NCBI RefSeq assembly: GCF_937981295.1
Contig: NZ_CALJPC010000001.1
Coordinates: 1 to 64,000 of the forward strand
Source of the DNA: an uncultured Campylobacter sp.
Lineage (GTDB): Bacteria; Campylobacterota; Campylobacteria; Campylobacterales; Campylobacteraceae
DNA length: 64,000 nucleotides
Direction: 5' to 3'
How positions within the stretch are numbered: position 1 is the first letter of the stretch; each line of letters begins with the position of its first letter. The notes beneath the pieces were generated by a model. The model was given only the letters and a program-made list of their open reading frames with translations. It had not been told where the DNA came from and made no database searches. Shown here in pieces: positions 43,176-50,985 of this stretch. Made by a program: the position numbers and the translations under genes.

Positions 43176-45357
43176 TCCTCTCTCCGCTATGAAATTTTTC
43201 GTCCTGCGAGGCGGATTTTGCGGCGGCTAAATTTGAATTATCTAAATTTAGCGCAGTATCCGAGTCCGCCGTACTTTTCAAATTCGGCGCGGCATTCGAA
43301 CTTGCCGTGTCGTTTAAATCCGCTGCGCCATTTAAATTTGACGCAGCGTTTGAACCCGTCTCGCCGAAATTTTGCGCGCCGTCGCGCTCCGCATCGCTTG
43401 CGTCTTTCCCTTGCGCCCAAAAATCAAAGAAATTATACCACTGAGAAGGAAATTCTTTGGCATAAAGCTCCAGCTGCCGCACGTAGCTTTTAAGCGGCGC
43501 CGCGACCGATCGCGCCTTGTCGCGGCTCTTTAGCGGCGCAGGCAGCGGTTGTAGCCGCAGCTCGTGGCCGCTGCGCCCCTCGTAGCACCATAGGCTAAAT
43601 AGCGGCGCGTCCAAAATTTTGGCGAGCAGATACCCGCCGATCGGGAAGTTCGCGCTGCGTCCTAAAAAATCCTCGCTTTGAAATTTATCCGAGCCCACCG
43701 GCATGCGATCGCCCATTATCGCGATGTGCTCGCCGTTTTGCAGCAGTTCTTTGATTTGCAGCATCTCGCCGATGCCTAGCTCGCCGACGTAAAGAATTTT
43801 CACGCCGCCGCCCATCTTTTCGATAAATTTCATAAAATTTTCGCTGTGTTTGCGAAAGATCAGCACGTTAATTTTTATCCCCGCCGTGCTTGCCGAAAGG
43901 GCGCGCGCGATCTCGGTGTTGCCAAAGTGCGAAGTGATTAAAATTTTGCCCGTTCCGTCGCTTAAAAGTTCCCTCATACCGTCTTGCACGCGAATTTGAT
44001 CTAGCGCGATCTTGCCGTTCCAAACTGCGATTTTTTCGCATAGAGTGAGGGAAAATTTATAAAAATTCGCATAAATTTCGCGGGTCTTGGGCTCGCGATC
44101 AAGCGCGCGACGCAAAAATTCCCTGATCGCGCGTCGCTCGTTTTTAAGCAGCGCAAAATAGATCGCCGAGATAAAAAGCGCGGTAGCTCGCATACAAAAA
44201 TCGGGCGTGTGAAGCGTGACGAAGCGGGCTAAATTTAAAAGCGCCGCGCCCGCCTTTTCGTTGTTTTCGCTCCAGTGTTTAGCCATCGCGCCTGTCCTTT
44301 TTGCGGCGGCATGTTGCGACGAGGCTTTTACGAGCGAACTTTGCGCTGAATTTTCCGCCTGCGGGCTTTGCGCTGCGACTTTATCGCCGCATTTTTCGGT
44401 ACCAGCTTTTTTGTTTGCGTCGCCGTCCATCTCTTTTTTCGCACCTTTGCAACTATCGCGCCGCGCGTCGCTGCAAAGGTTTTGCCCCGCTATCCCTTGC
44501 AAAATTTCGTCTGCACTCTGCTGCGAAGCATCCTGCAAGTCGCGCTTTTTAAATTTATCGCAGGCGCGCTTTAGCGCCCTTTTTGCAAGCCAAAGCGGAA
44601 GTCCGCAAAATAGCCTAGCGTGCATCAGCGAAATTCCGAAATTATCCCGAAACGGCGCGAAGTGGCTCACTCCGCCCGCTTCGTAGCGCACCGCCAGATC
44701 GAGCCATTTTATCTCTAACCCAGCCCGCGCAGCTAGGATTAAAATTTCGGCATCAAAGCCCATTCTGCGGCTTTTGGTGCGGGGCAGAAGCGGCACGATC
44801 CCCTCTAGCGGGTAAATTCTAAAGCCGCACATCGCGTCTTTTATGCGGTACGAAAGGGTATTTACCACGCACCAAAAATTCATTATCTTGCGTCCGTGTA
44901 GGCGGGATTTGGGCGCGCTTTCATCATACACTGGCGCGGCGCAGATCAACGCGGCGGGCTGCTTTGCCGCAAGTGCCAAAAACTCCTCACACCCGCCTAC
45001 GTCGTGCTGAAAGTCCGCGTCGATCTGAAAGGCGTGCGTAAATTCAAGCTCCTTCGCCCACGCCAGCCCGTCGCACACGGCAGCGCCTTTGCCGCCGTTT
45101 TGCGCGCGGGTGTAAATTTGAGCCGCAAGCCCCTTTAGCGCGCTTTTGCTCGCTTCGTCGCTGCCGTCGTCCACGATCAGCACGGGCGCGATGGGCGCCA
45201 GGGCGCTTACGAGCTCGGCGATGCGCGCGGGGTGGTTGAAGTAGGGCAGCAAAAACGCGGGCTTAAAGGCAAATTCTTCCACTGGCGCAGACCTTGTCGT
45301 TTGAAATTTCAAAGCGGAGTTTGCCGCTTGCTTCGGTGATTTTGATAAAAATTTCAT
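43162..45357 (-). CDS. Glycosyltransferase 2 / LpxL-type acyltransferase fusion (ApeJ-like)
   Basis: Up to 731 residues. The N-terminal GT-A domain (about 30-270) has VLIVDDGSDE, NGGKGAAV, FQIDADFQHD and FDAEILILAARAGL. A low-complexity linker (280-350) follows. The acyltransferase of the HtrB/LpxL type (355-660) has ITSHFGNTEIAR (HX4E, with the His and Glu), and IMGDRMPVGSD. The C-terminal tail (670-731) is a run of Asn/Ala/Leu repeats (SNAAPNLKSTADSD). The frame overlaps the ligase gene by 95 bp; GTG at 45282 would leave a 20-bp overlap and is a likelier start. It probably attaches sugar and acyl groups to the polyene. Confidence 0.78.
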   Translation of the reverse strand: MKFLSKSPKQAANSALKFQTTRSAPVEEFAFKPAFLLPYFNHPARIAELVSALAPIAPVLIVDDGSDEASKSALKGLAAQIYTRAQNGGKGAAVCDGLAWAKELEFTHAFQIDADFQHDVGGCEEFLALAAKQPAALICAAPVYDESAPKSRLHGRKIMNFWCVVNTLSYRIKDAMCGFRIYPLEGIVPLLPRTKSRRMGFDAEILILAARAGLEIKWLDLAVRYEAGGVSHFAPFRDNFGISLMHARLFCGLPLWLAKRALKRACDKFKKRDLQDASQQSADEILQGIAGQNLCSDARRDSCKGAKKEMDGDANKKAGTEKCGDKVAAQSPQAENSAQSSLVKASSQHAAAKRTGAMAKHWSENNEKAGAALLNLARFVTLHTPDFCMRATALFISAIYFALLKNERRAIREFLRRALDREPKTREIYANFYKFSLTLCEKIAVWNGKIALDQIRVQDGMRELLSDGTGKILITSHFGNTEIARALSASTAGIKINVLIFRKHSENFMKFIEKMGGGVKILYVGELGIGEMLQIKELLQNGEHIAIMGDRMPVGSDKFQSEDFLGRSANFPIGGYLLAKILDAPLFSLWCYEGRSGHELRLQPLPAPLKSRDKARSVAAPLKSYVRQLELYAKEFPSQWYNFFDFWAQGKDASDAERDGAQNFGETGSNAASNLNGAADLNDTASSNAAPNLKSTADSDTALNLDNSNLAAAKSASQDEKFHSGERNERV

Positions 45358-47413
45358 CGCCCGGGCGGATGAAATTTTTAAATTTTAAATTTTCTATCTT
45401 TTGCGTACCGTCCAGCTCGTAGCCCAGGGCTTTTGCGCAGATTAATACGAAGCGAAGCTGCATAAACGCGGGCACTAGCGGAAATCGCGCAAAGTGTCCG
45501 TCGAAATAAAAGTCGCTAGCGCGCACCTTCGCGCGAAACTCATTCTCCGCGCTTTGCTCGAAAACGGGCACCTCGTAGCGCTGCAGAGCGCTTAAAAAGT
45601 CCTTTTTGCTTAGCTTGCCCTGCTCATTAAAAGGCAGCTTGCTCGCGATCTTGAAGTAGCGCAAAATCGCGCCGAATTCGGGCTTCAAAAAGGCCTTCAG
45701 TTCGTCCGTAACGCCCTTTTTACCGCCTGCGCGAAACGCCTGCTCGCCGCGCTCGCTGAGCTTGATAAGAGCTACGGCGCGGTCGCGCTGTGGGTGCAGA
45801 TTGATCCTACACTCGCCGATAAATTCGTGCGAGCGGAGTTTGGCTTCAAGCAGATCGAGGCTCACGCGGTTTTCGTTGATTTTGACGGTGCGATCGCCGC
45901 GCCCCAAAAGGGTGATCTCGTCTGCGCGCACATAGCCGAAATCGCGGCTTTCGAAGCGCTCGCACCAAGGCGAGCTGATCGTAAACTCGCCCGTTTGCGA
46001 AAATTTGTCGGCGGGCTGCTTTGCCCCAAATTTATCGCAAAGCCCCTCTGCCTGCGTAAATTTATCATCGTGTTTCGTCGCAGAGCTCGGTGTGGGGCTG
46101 TTTTCTGTATCGGTCGCTGTTTTATCGCTAACGTCTGCATTAAATTTAGACGCCTGCTCGCCCGAACGGCTTGTGTCTTGCCCGTCCGCATTTTGCTCGC
46201 CCGCACAGCGCGTTTTAGGCTCTGCCATAGAATTTTCGCCGCAAGAGCTTGCCGTAAGATCGGTAGGATCGAAAGGCTTGTTCTCGCGTTTTGCCGCGCC
46301 GCTATCAATATCCGTGCGGACCTGCACGCTTACGGGAGCAAATTTCTTAAGTCCCGCGCCCTCGTTGCAAGCGATCACGCCAGTTTCGCTGGAGCCGTAA
46401 ATATCGATGATGCGGGCATTGCTAAGCGCGCGCAACCCATCTCGGATCGCAGGACTTAGCGGCGCACCCGCGCTAAAAATGGTGCCCAAAGGCGCTATAT
46501 TTGCGGCGTCTGCGTACTCGCACAGCGCGCCGAGCACCGTGGGCGAGCTGATCAGCACGGCGCCCGCAAGATCGGCTGCGAGGATGATTTCAGGGTAGTT
46601 TAGGCCGCCTTTTTGCGTGCGCGAGCCGCAAAGCAGCGGCACGAAGATGCTAAAGGTAAGCCCGAACATATTTTGGTGCGAGACGCCCGATAAAAATCGA
46701 TCACTTGCGCAAAGGCCAAATCTCTCTACTAAAAATTCCGCCTCTAAAACCATATCGCGCAGGCTTTTTTCGATATTTTTTGCCTCGCCCGTGGAGCCTG
46801 AAGTTTTGATATAAAATTTTTGTTCTACGCGCAGTAGGCGCAAAGAGATAGCCTCTTGCTCGCAGGGCGCGTGATTTTGCGGCGCGTTTTTAGATGAAAT
46901 TTTAGGCGCGGATTTTCCCGTACCCGGAGGCGAAATGTTTTCTAAATCATGAGGGCTAAATTCGTCTAAATTTTGCGATGCGGCGAGATTTAGAATTTTC
47001 ACGTCGCCGCCGAGATGAAATTCGCCGCTAAATTTGGGCTCTCGCAGCAGTACGGGCGCAAAACCCGCAATCAGCGTGCCGAAAAAAAACGCAATGAACT
47101 CCGCCGCATCCTCGCCGTAAATTTCAATCATCGGCGCGCGCTTTTGCTCTTGCGTCTGCGCCGATTGCAAGGCGCGCGCGGTATCTGTGTCACTGCTAGA
47201 ATTTTCCGCATCTTTTAAATTTGCGCTTCTGTTAGAATTTTCCGCGCCTTTTAAATTTACGCTTGCCGCGCTGCTTTGGAGTTTGTCCGCGCCTTTTAAG
47301 TTTACCGCTTCGCTCCGCTTGCATCCTGTTTTTGCCAAATCGCGCGCAAGAGCCGCCGCAGCAAGGATTTCGCGCTCGTAAGGCTTCAAAGAATTAATCA
47401 AATTTTTTAACAT
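45263..47413 (-). CDS. AMP-ligase / thioester dehydratase fusion (ApeH-ApeI-like)
   Basis: 716 residues. The adenylation domain has TSGSTGEAK near 205, IDIYGSSETG near 345, and GRGDRTVKINENRVSLDLLE near 515; it should activate an aromatic or acyl acid for loading on ACP. The C-terminal 95 residues are a hot-dog dehydratase (FYFDGHFARFPLVPAFMQL with the active His). In most clusters these are two genes. Two low-complexity inserts stand out: residues 40-75 (SVNLKGAENSNRSANLKDAE) and about 375-485, a Cys/Thr/Asp-rich 110-residue insert ahead of the lid motifs. Their DNA is AAATTT-type repeat. Confidence 0.8.
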   Translation of the reverse strand: MLKNLINSLKPYEREILAAAALARDLAKTGCKRSEAVNLKGADKLQSSAASVNLKGAENSNRSANLKDAENSSSDTDTARALQSAQTQEQKRAPMIEIYGEDAAEFIAFFFGTLIAGFAPVLLREPKFSGEFHLGGDVKILNLAASQNLDEFSPHDLENISPPGTGKSAPKISSKNAPQNHAPCEQEAISLRLLRVEQKFYIKTSGSTGEAKNIEKSLRDMVLEAEFLVERFGLCASDRFLSGVSHQNMFGLTFSIFVPLLCGSRTQKGGLNYPEIILAADLAGAVLISSPTVLGALCEYADAANIAPLGTIFSAGAPLSPAIRDGLRALSNARIIDIYGSSETGVIACNEGAGLKKFAPVSVQVRTDIDSGAAKRENKPFDPTDLTASSCGENSMAEPKTRCAGEQNADGQDTSRSGEQASKFNADVSDKTATDTENSPTPSSATKHDDKFTQAEGLCDKFGAKQPADKFSQTGEFTISSPWCERFESRDFGYVRADEITLLGRGDRTVKINENRVSLDLLEAKLRSHEFIGECRINLHPQRDRAVALIKLSERGEQAFRAGGKKGVTDELKAFLKPEFGAILRYFKIASKLPFNEQGKLSKKDFLSALQRYEVPVFEQSAENEFRAKVRASDFYFDGHFARFPLVPAFMQLRFVLICAKALGYELDGTQKIENLKFKNFIRPGDEIFIKITEASGKLRFEISNDKVCASGRICL

Positions 47414-47933
47414 AAAATTTCCTAAAAATCATCTCGCCGCCGATCAGCGCGCCGATGAGGACGTATGAGATCGCGCCGCAGTAAACGCTCCAATAAATTT
47501 TATCTCGCGGTAGTAGCAGCGCCGCGCTAAGTAGACCGTTTAGCACGAAAAATCCGAGCCAAACTTCGGTCAGCTTGCGCGTGTAGGCGCGGCCGTGCTC
47601 GTTGAGACCTGGCTGCTTCAAAAGCGCTAGGCGTGTGATCGCGGGCGTCGATCTTAGGCTGAGCGCGAAAAGCGCCGCGAGCGAGAAATTTATTATGAGC
47701 GGATACAGATACGCAAGCGCTCCGCCTCCAAATAGGGCGCACAGCGCAAAAAATGCCGCGCTTGCGCCCTTAATAGCTCGATCTTTACTTTCAAAAACGG
47801 CTCGCGCTCCCCATAGCGCGCTCATCGCTACAAGCAAGCAGACCCGCGCGCCGCCGTGCAAAAAATAGAGACCGAAAGGGTAGAGCACGCTCAAAATTAT
47901 GGTAACTGTTTTTAAAAATATCGTTCGTCGCAA
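47394..47933 (-). CDS. COG4648-type inner-membrane protein (ApeG-like)
   Basis: This 179-residue protein has five or so membrane helices (7-24, 27-43, 55-95, 125-145, 150-168) and the conserved centre PGLNEHGRAYTRKLTEVWLGFF. Such proteins occur only in aryl-polyene and related clusters; the function is unknown, perhaps membrane assembly of the pathway. Overlaps the ligase gene by 20 bp. Upstream lies a 766-bp gene-free gap, so a separate promoter for this and the following genes is likely. Confidence 0.75.
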   Translation of the reverse strand: MRRTIFLKTVTIILSVLYPFGLYFLHGGARVCLLVAMSALWGARAVFESKDRAIKGASAAFFALCALFGGGALAYLYPLIINFSLAALFALSLRSTPAITRLALLKQPGLNEHGRAYTRKLTEVWLGFFVLNGLLSAALLLPRDKIYWSVYCGAISYVLIGALIGGEMIFRKFYVKKFD

Positions 47934-48699
47934 TCTTTGTAATCCTTAAATTTAGCCGCAAGGGTTTAGTTTCTGCCGCGGCGGTTTTAGCTTTGTCGCA
48001 GCAATTTTGTTTTACCGCGGCCGGCTAGGCTTTTGCTGCTGCGATTTTGGTTTTGCCGTGGCGGTTTTTGGTTTTGTTGCTAGCAGCGCGATCGTTGCGA
48101 TCGGCGCGATTATTACCACACTTCGATACTTTAAATTTAGCTTCAGCGTTCAAATTTTAGGCGCTATGCTTTTAAAATTTAAATTTAGCCTTGCTCGCCG
48201 CATTTAAATTTCAGCAGTGCCGCTTTTAAATTTAGCTACGCCTTAATTTAACTCGCGGCGCCGCACCCGCGATCAGATTTGCTAAATTAAATTTAGCCGA
48301 AATTTTAAAATTTTGAAATTTTACGAAAGCGACGGTCGCAAAAGAAACAACGCCTTTTAAAATTTCAAAATTTCATCCGAACTTGCAGATTAAAATTTTA
48401 AAATTTTGATCTGCAAAGTGCTTTAAATACTAGCCTAAAAGTGGCGGTTAAGTGGGCTTTGTGCCGTGCCGCTTAACCGCCAAGCCCGCAAAAGCCGCTC
48501 GCTCCACGCTCTTTCAATAAAACGATCGCCACTCGTCGCATACCTTTGATAATATTCGCCGCACGTTATCAATTCAACATGCGTCGTCAAACAAACGCCG
48601 CCGTATGTTATCTATCAAGCCAACCGCTGCCTCTGTGCCGCCGCAAAGTAAACTACCAAGCCGCCGCACGCGCGATCTTGCCGCGCCGCACGGCGAAAT
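47934..48699. other. Gap inside the cluster with a long inverted repeat
   Basis: No minus-strand frame continues the cluster here. TGGCGGTTAAG (48442-48452) pairs perfectly with CTTAACCGCCA (48472-48482), an 11-bp stem around a 19-base loop. On the minus strand it is followed by CTTTTAGG, a poor T-run. At 47960-48080 strings of TTTTGGTTTTGCCGYGGCGG repeat loosely. From 48180 to 48430 AAATTT repeats dominate. The gap separates the ACP genes from the membrane-protein and ligase genes. Confidence 0.5.
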
Positions 48700-48978
48700 T
48701 TAATTCTCGCCGCCCGTAGTTTCCCCACTCGCGCCCTGATCGAGCTTCGCCGCTACGGCATCCACGATGTCGCCGAGAGTTTGGATATTTTTAAAATCAT
48801 CGGGCATCAGCTTATAGCCCGTGTTTTTCTTGACGTAATCGACCAGATCAATCGCGTCGATGCTGTCGATCTGCAGATCCTCGTAAATTTTAGCCTCAGG
48901 CACGACCTTGCTCTCGTCGATCTCAAAAAGCTCCACGAGCGCCTTTTTTAAAATTTCAAAAATTTCATCTTTACTCAT
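48700..48978 (-). CDS. Acyl carrier protein 2 (ApeF-like)
   Basis: The 92-residue ACP starts at ATG 48978; a longer frame lacks a ribosome site and lies in the previous ACP gene. The phosphopantetheine serine is in LQIDSIDAIDLVDYV near residue 39. Acidic helices 2-3 are typical. The C-terminus has a Gly/Glu tail (DQGASGETTGGEN). Overlaps the first ACP by 8 bp. Twin ACPs are usual in aryl-polyene clusters, one often paired with the ligase. Confidence 0.88.
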   Translation of the reverse strand: MSKDEIFEILKKALVELFEIDESKVVPEAKIYEDLQIDSIDAIDLVDYVKKNTGYKLMPDDFKNIQTLGDIVDAVAAKLDQGASGETTGGEN

Positions 48979-49237
48979 TTTTACTCCTATTTTCGGCGAT
49001 GTATTGCGCCAAAGACGCAACGGATGAGAAAATTTGCTTTAAATTTTGGGTTTTTGAGTTAAGCACGATGCCGTATTTTTTCTGCACCAAAAGCCCTAGC
49101 TCCAGCGCATCGACCGAATCGAGCCCGAGCCCGTCGCCAAAAAGCGGCTCATCGTCATTTATGTCGCCCGGCGCGACGTCTTCGAGGTTCAGCCCCGAAA
49201 TGATCAGTTCCTTAAGCTCCAAAATTTCTTCGTTCAC
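48971..49237 (-). CDS. Acyl carrier protein 1 (ApeE-like)
   Basis: This 88-residue ACP has the attachment serine in DGLGLDSVDALELGLLV near residue 40. It overlaps the acyltransferase gene by 4 bp (ATGA) and the second ACP by 8 bp. Its holo form should be made by the PPTase coded at the head of the cluster. Confidence 0.88.
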   Translation of the reverse strand: MNEEILELKELIISGLNLEDVAPGDINDDEPLFGDGLGLDSVDALELGLLVQKKYGIVLNSKTQNLKQIFSSVASLAQYIAENRSKNE

Positions 49238-49989
49238 AGATTCTCCTTTTCATATAGATTTGATATTTTTTCGTAGAGTTTGCGCACTCGGATCGGGTTT
49301 GGGCGATCCGGCTCAAAGCTCGTTAGATCCAGCGCGCACAGCTCGTAGAGGTCGTACTTCATCCGAACCTCGGGCGTATCGTACCATACTTGTCCTTTTT
49401 TTAGGCTTTTAGGATCCATTTTTATCGCGACGCAATTCATATTTTTTGCGAAATTTATCGCGATGTAAAACGCTGCTTTGTGCATGGCGATGCGATCTGC
49501 GGTGCGCGTGCCCTCTGGGAAGATGATTAGGCTTTCTCCTCGCTCAAGGGCGCTGCGGCATGCATCTATCATCGCTTCCGAGCCGGTGTTTGGGATGTAG
49601 CCCGCGGCTGCGATGGCGGCGGAGAGGAAGGGATTTTTACACAGACTTTCCTTGACTACGCAGTTTGCGCGCCGCACGTGAGCTAAAAAGATCACCACGT
49701 CAAGCAGGCTAGGGTGGTTTGCGATGATGAGAGTGCCGCTAGGCGGGAGCTTGCAGCGCCAGTTCACGCCGATGCTGCCGTAAAGACGCGCTAGCAGCAA
49801 AAATATGCGCCACGAGATCATTATAAAATCGCGCACGAAATTTCGCACGACCTCTATGCGGTTTAGCCTCAGCAGCGCTACGGGGAGGAAGAGCAGGTTG
49901 CCTATCATACACAGCGCGCCGAAGCTTGAGAAGCACAGCGCGATGCCGATCTGTTTGAGCTTGCGCCTTAGCGGATCTGTCTGCTTCAT
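49234..49989 (-). CDS. PlsC-type 1-acylglycerophosphate-like acyltransferase (ApeD-like)
   Basis: The 251-residue membrane acyltransferase has one or two N-terminal hydrophobic segments (about 15-40, 55-70), the HX4D site in IANHPSLLD near 91-99 and the FPEGTRT block near 158. It probably moves a polyene or fatty acyl chain onto a lipid acceptor. It starts by ATGA overlap with the repeat-derived frame upstream, with AGAGG as ribosome site. Confidence 0.85.
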   Translation of the reverse strand: MKQTDPLRRKLKQIGIALCFSSFGALCMIGNLLFLPVALLRLNRIEVVRNFVRDFIMISWRIFLLLARLYGSIGVNWRCKLPPSGTLIIANHPSLLDVVIFLAHVRRANCVVKESLCKNPFLSAAIAAAGYIPNTGSEAMIDACRSALERGESLIIFPEGTRTADRIAMHKAAFYIAINFAKNMNCVAIKMDPKSLKKGQVWYDTPEVRMKYDLYELCALDLTSFEPDRPNPIRVRKLYEKISNLYEKENL

Positions 49990-50450
49990 CGCGCGGCGCC
50001 TCTTTCGGCGGAGATTGTGCGGCAGCTCTCGTTAGGGATTTTATGGCTATCGGCGGTGATTTGATGGCGCATCATGCGCGCGATCTCGATAAAATTTCTA
50101 CGGCTTGCCGCCTGCTGTATCGCAATGAAATTTTTGCGGTTCTCTGCGCGTGATATTTCGCCTTGCGGCATGTGCCGAAGTAATAGAGCTTTTATGGTCT
50201 GAGCGGAGGCGATCTCGGCGCCGCGTATGTATCGAAGCAATAGAATTTTTGCGGTGCGCGGCAAACTGCGATTTTGTAGAATTCTCGCCGTTCGCCGCAT
50301 GTACTGCCTCGGTGAAATTTCCGCGGTTTGCCACGCGCGGCGTCGCGAGAAAATTTCTGCGAAGCGCCATACACGCTGTTTTTGCGCCGCCATACGACGC
50401 GCCGTCTGATTAAATTTATAGCTCGCGGCGTCGTTAAATTTAAAATTCAT
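49986..50450 (-). CDS. Uncertain Arg-rich frame built from 36-bp repeats
   Basis: 154 codons, strongly basic, with a recurring 12-residue pattern (RFAEIFSRRRAW, QTAEISPRQYMR, RTARILQNRSLP, RTAKILLLRYIR). The underlying DNA is a 36-bp tandem repeat open in several frames on both strands, so the open frame itself is weak evidence. In favour of translation: it overlaps the frame before it by 11 bp and ends in an ATGA overlap with the acyltransferase gene. No family recognised. Confidence 0.3.
   Translation of the reverse strand: MNFKFNDAASYKFNQTARRMAAQKQRVWRFAEIFSRRRAWQTAEISPRQYMRRTARILQNRSLPRTAKILLLRYIRGAEIASAQTIKALLLRHMPQGEISRAENRKNFIAIQQAASRRNFIEIARMMRHQITADSHKIPNESCRTISAERGAAR
50092..50360. 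repeat. 36-bp tandem repeat, one RAATTY per unit
   Basis: RAATTY hexamers stand at 50092, 50128, 50243, 50279, 50315 and 50351: AAATTT, AAATTT, GAATTT, GAATTC, AAATTT, AAATTT. Steps within the two runs are exactly 36 bp. Units continue with a YGCGGTTYGCCRC-like GC part. The stretch 50129-50242 is more degraded. Confidence 0.75.
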
Positions 50451-50985
50451 CGCAACCGCCTTGCCGTGCGCATCTTGCCTGAGCGGTCGCTCTATTCATC
50501 GCGCGGCTAAATTTAAACTCGTAGCCCAAGCTTTGCTCTGCTAAATTTATGAAATTTACAGCCCGCTGCGCGTAGCATTTCGGCTCGCCGTATCTGTCTT
50601 GATAGCGAAATTTTGCGGTGTCTTCCGCGCGCCGCTGCGGTAAAATTTTTATAGCCCGCGACTCGCACCGTTTAGGCGGATTTTTTTTAGTTCGTTGCGT
50701 ATGCCTCAGCGGCGCATTTTCGCGGCGCGCCTCATTGCAACGCGATTTGGGGGCGTATGGCGCGCGCCCTTTCGGCGTGTTTTTAAGATGCGCCGTTTGG
50801 CTGAGCCTATGTTTGATAGCGCGGCTAAATTTAAAATCTTCACCATATCCGCGTTCGGCGGAGCGGCTAAATTTAAAGCTCGTCATTCGCGCCTTTGCAG
50901 CTCCGTGTAGCCCGGAATTTTGATCAAAATTGCTCGTCTTGCCGTGCCTGCTCATGCGATGAAATTTTGCTATTTTAACGTTCAT
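50440..50985 (-). CDS. Uncertain Lys/Arg-rich frame between ketosynthase-like and acyltransferase genes
   Basis: 181 codons, very basic, with three copies of FKFSR(S/A) coded by TTTAAATTTAGCCGC. It starts inside the end of the chain-length-factor gene (11-bp overlap) with AAGG eight bases before the ATG, and overlaps the next uncertain frame by 11 bp. No domain is recognised and the composition is unlike the true proteins here. It may be translated filler rather than a functional gene. Confidence 0.3.
   Translation of the reverse strand: MNVKIAKFHRMSRHGKTSNFDQNSGLHGAAKARMTSFKFSRSAERGYGEDFKFSRAIKHRLSQTAHLKNTPKGRAPYAPKSRCNEARRENAPLRHTQRTKKNPPKRCESRAIKILPQRRAEDTAKFRYQDRYGEPKCYAQRAVNFINLAEQSLGYEFKFSRAMNRATAQARCARQGGCDEF

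Noticed and set aside
45794..46459. Long plus-strand frames opposite the AMP-ligase gene
   Set aside because: They are shadows of a GC-rich coding strand; the minus frame has full catalytic motifs.
48007..48207. 66-codon hydrophobic plus frame inside the polyene cluster gap
   Set aside because: Opposite to the operon, built from TTTTGG/GCGG repeats, and without a promoter or ribosome site.
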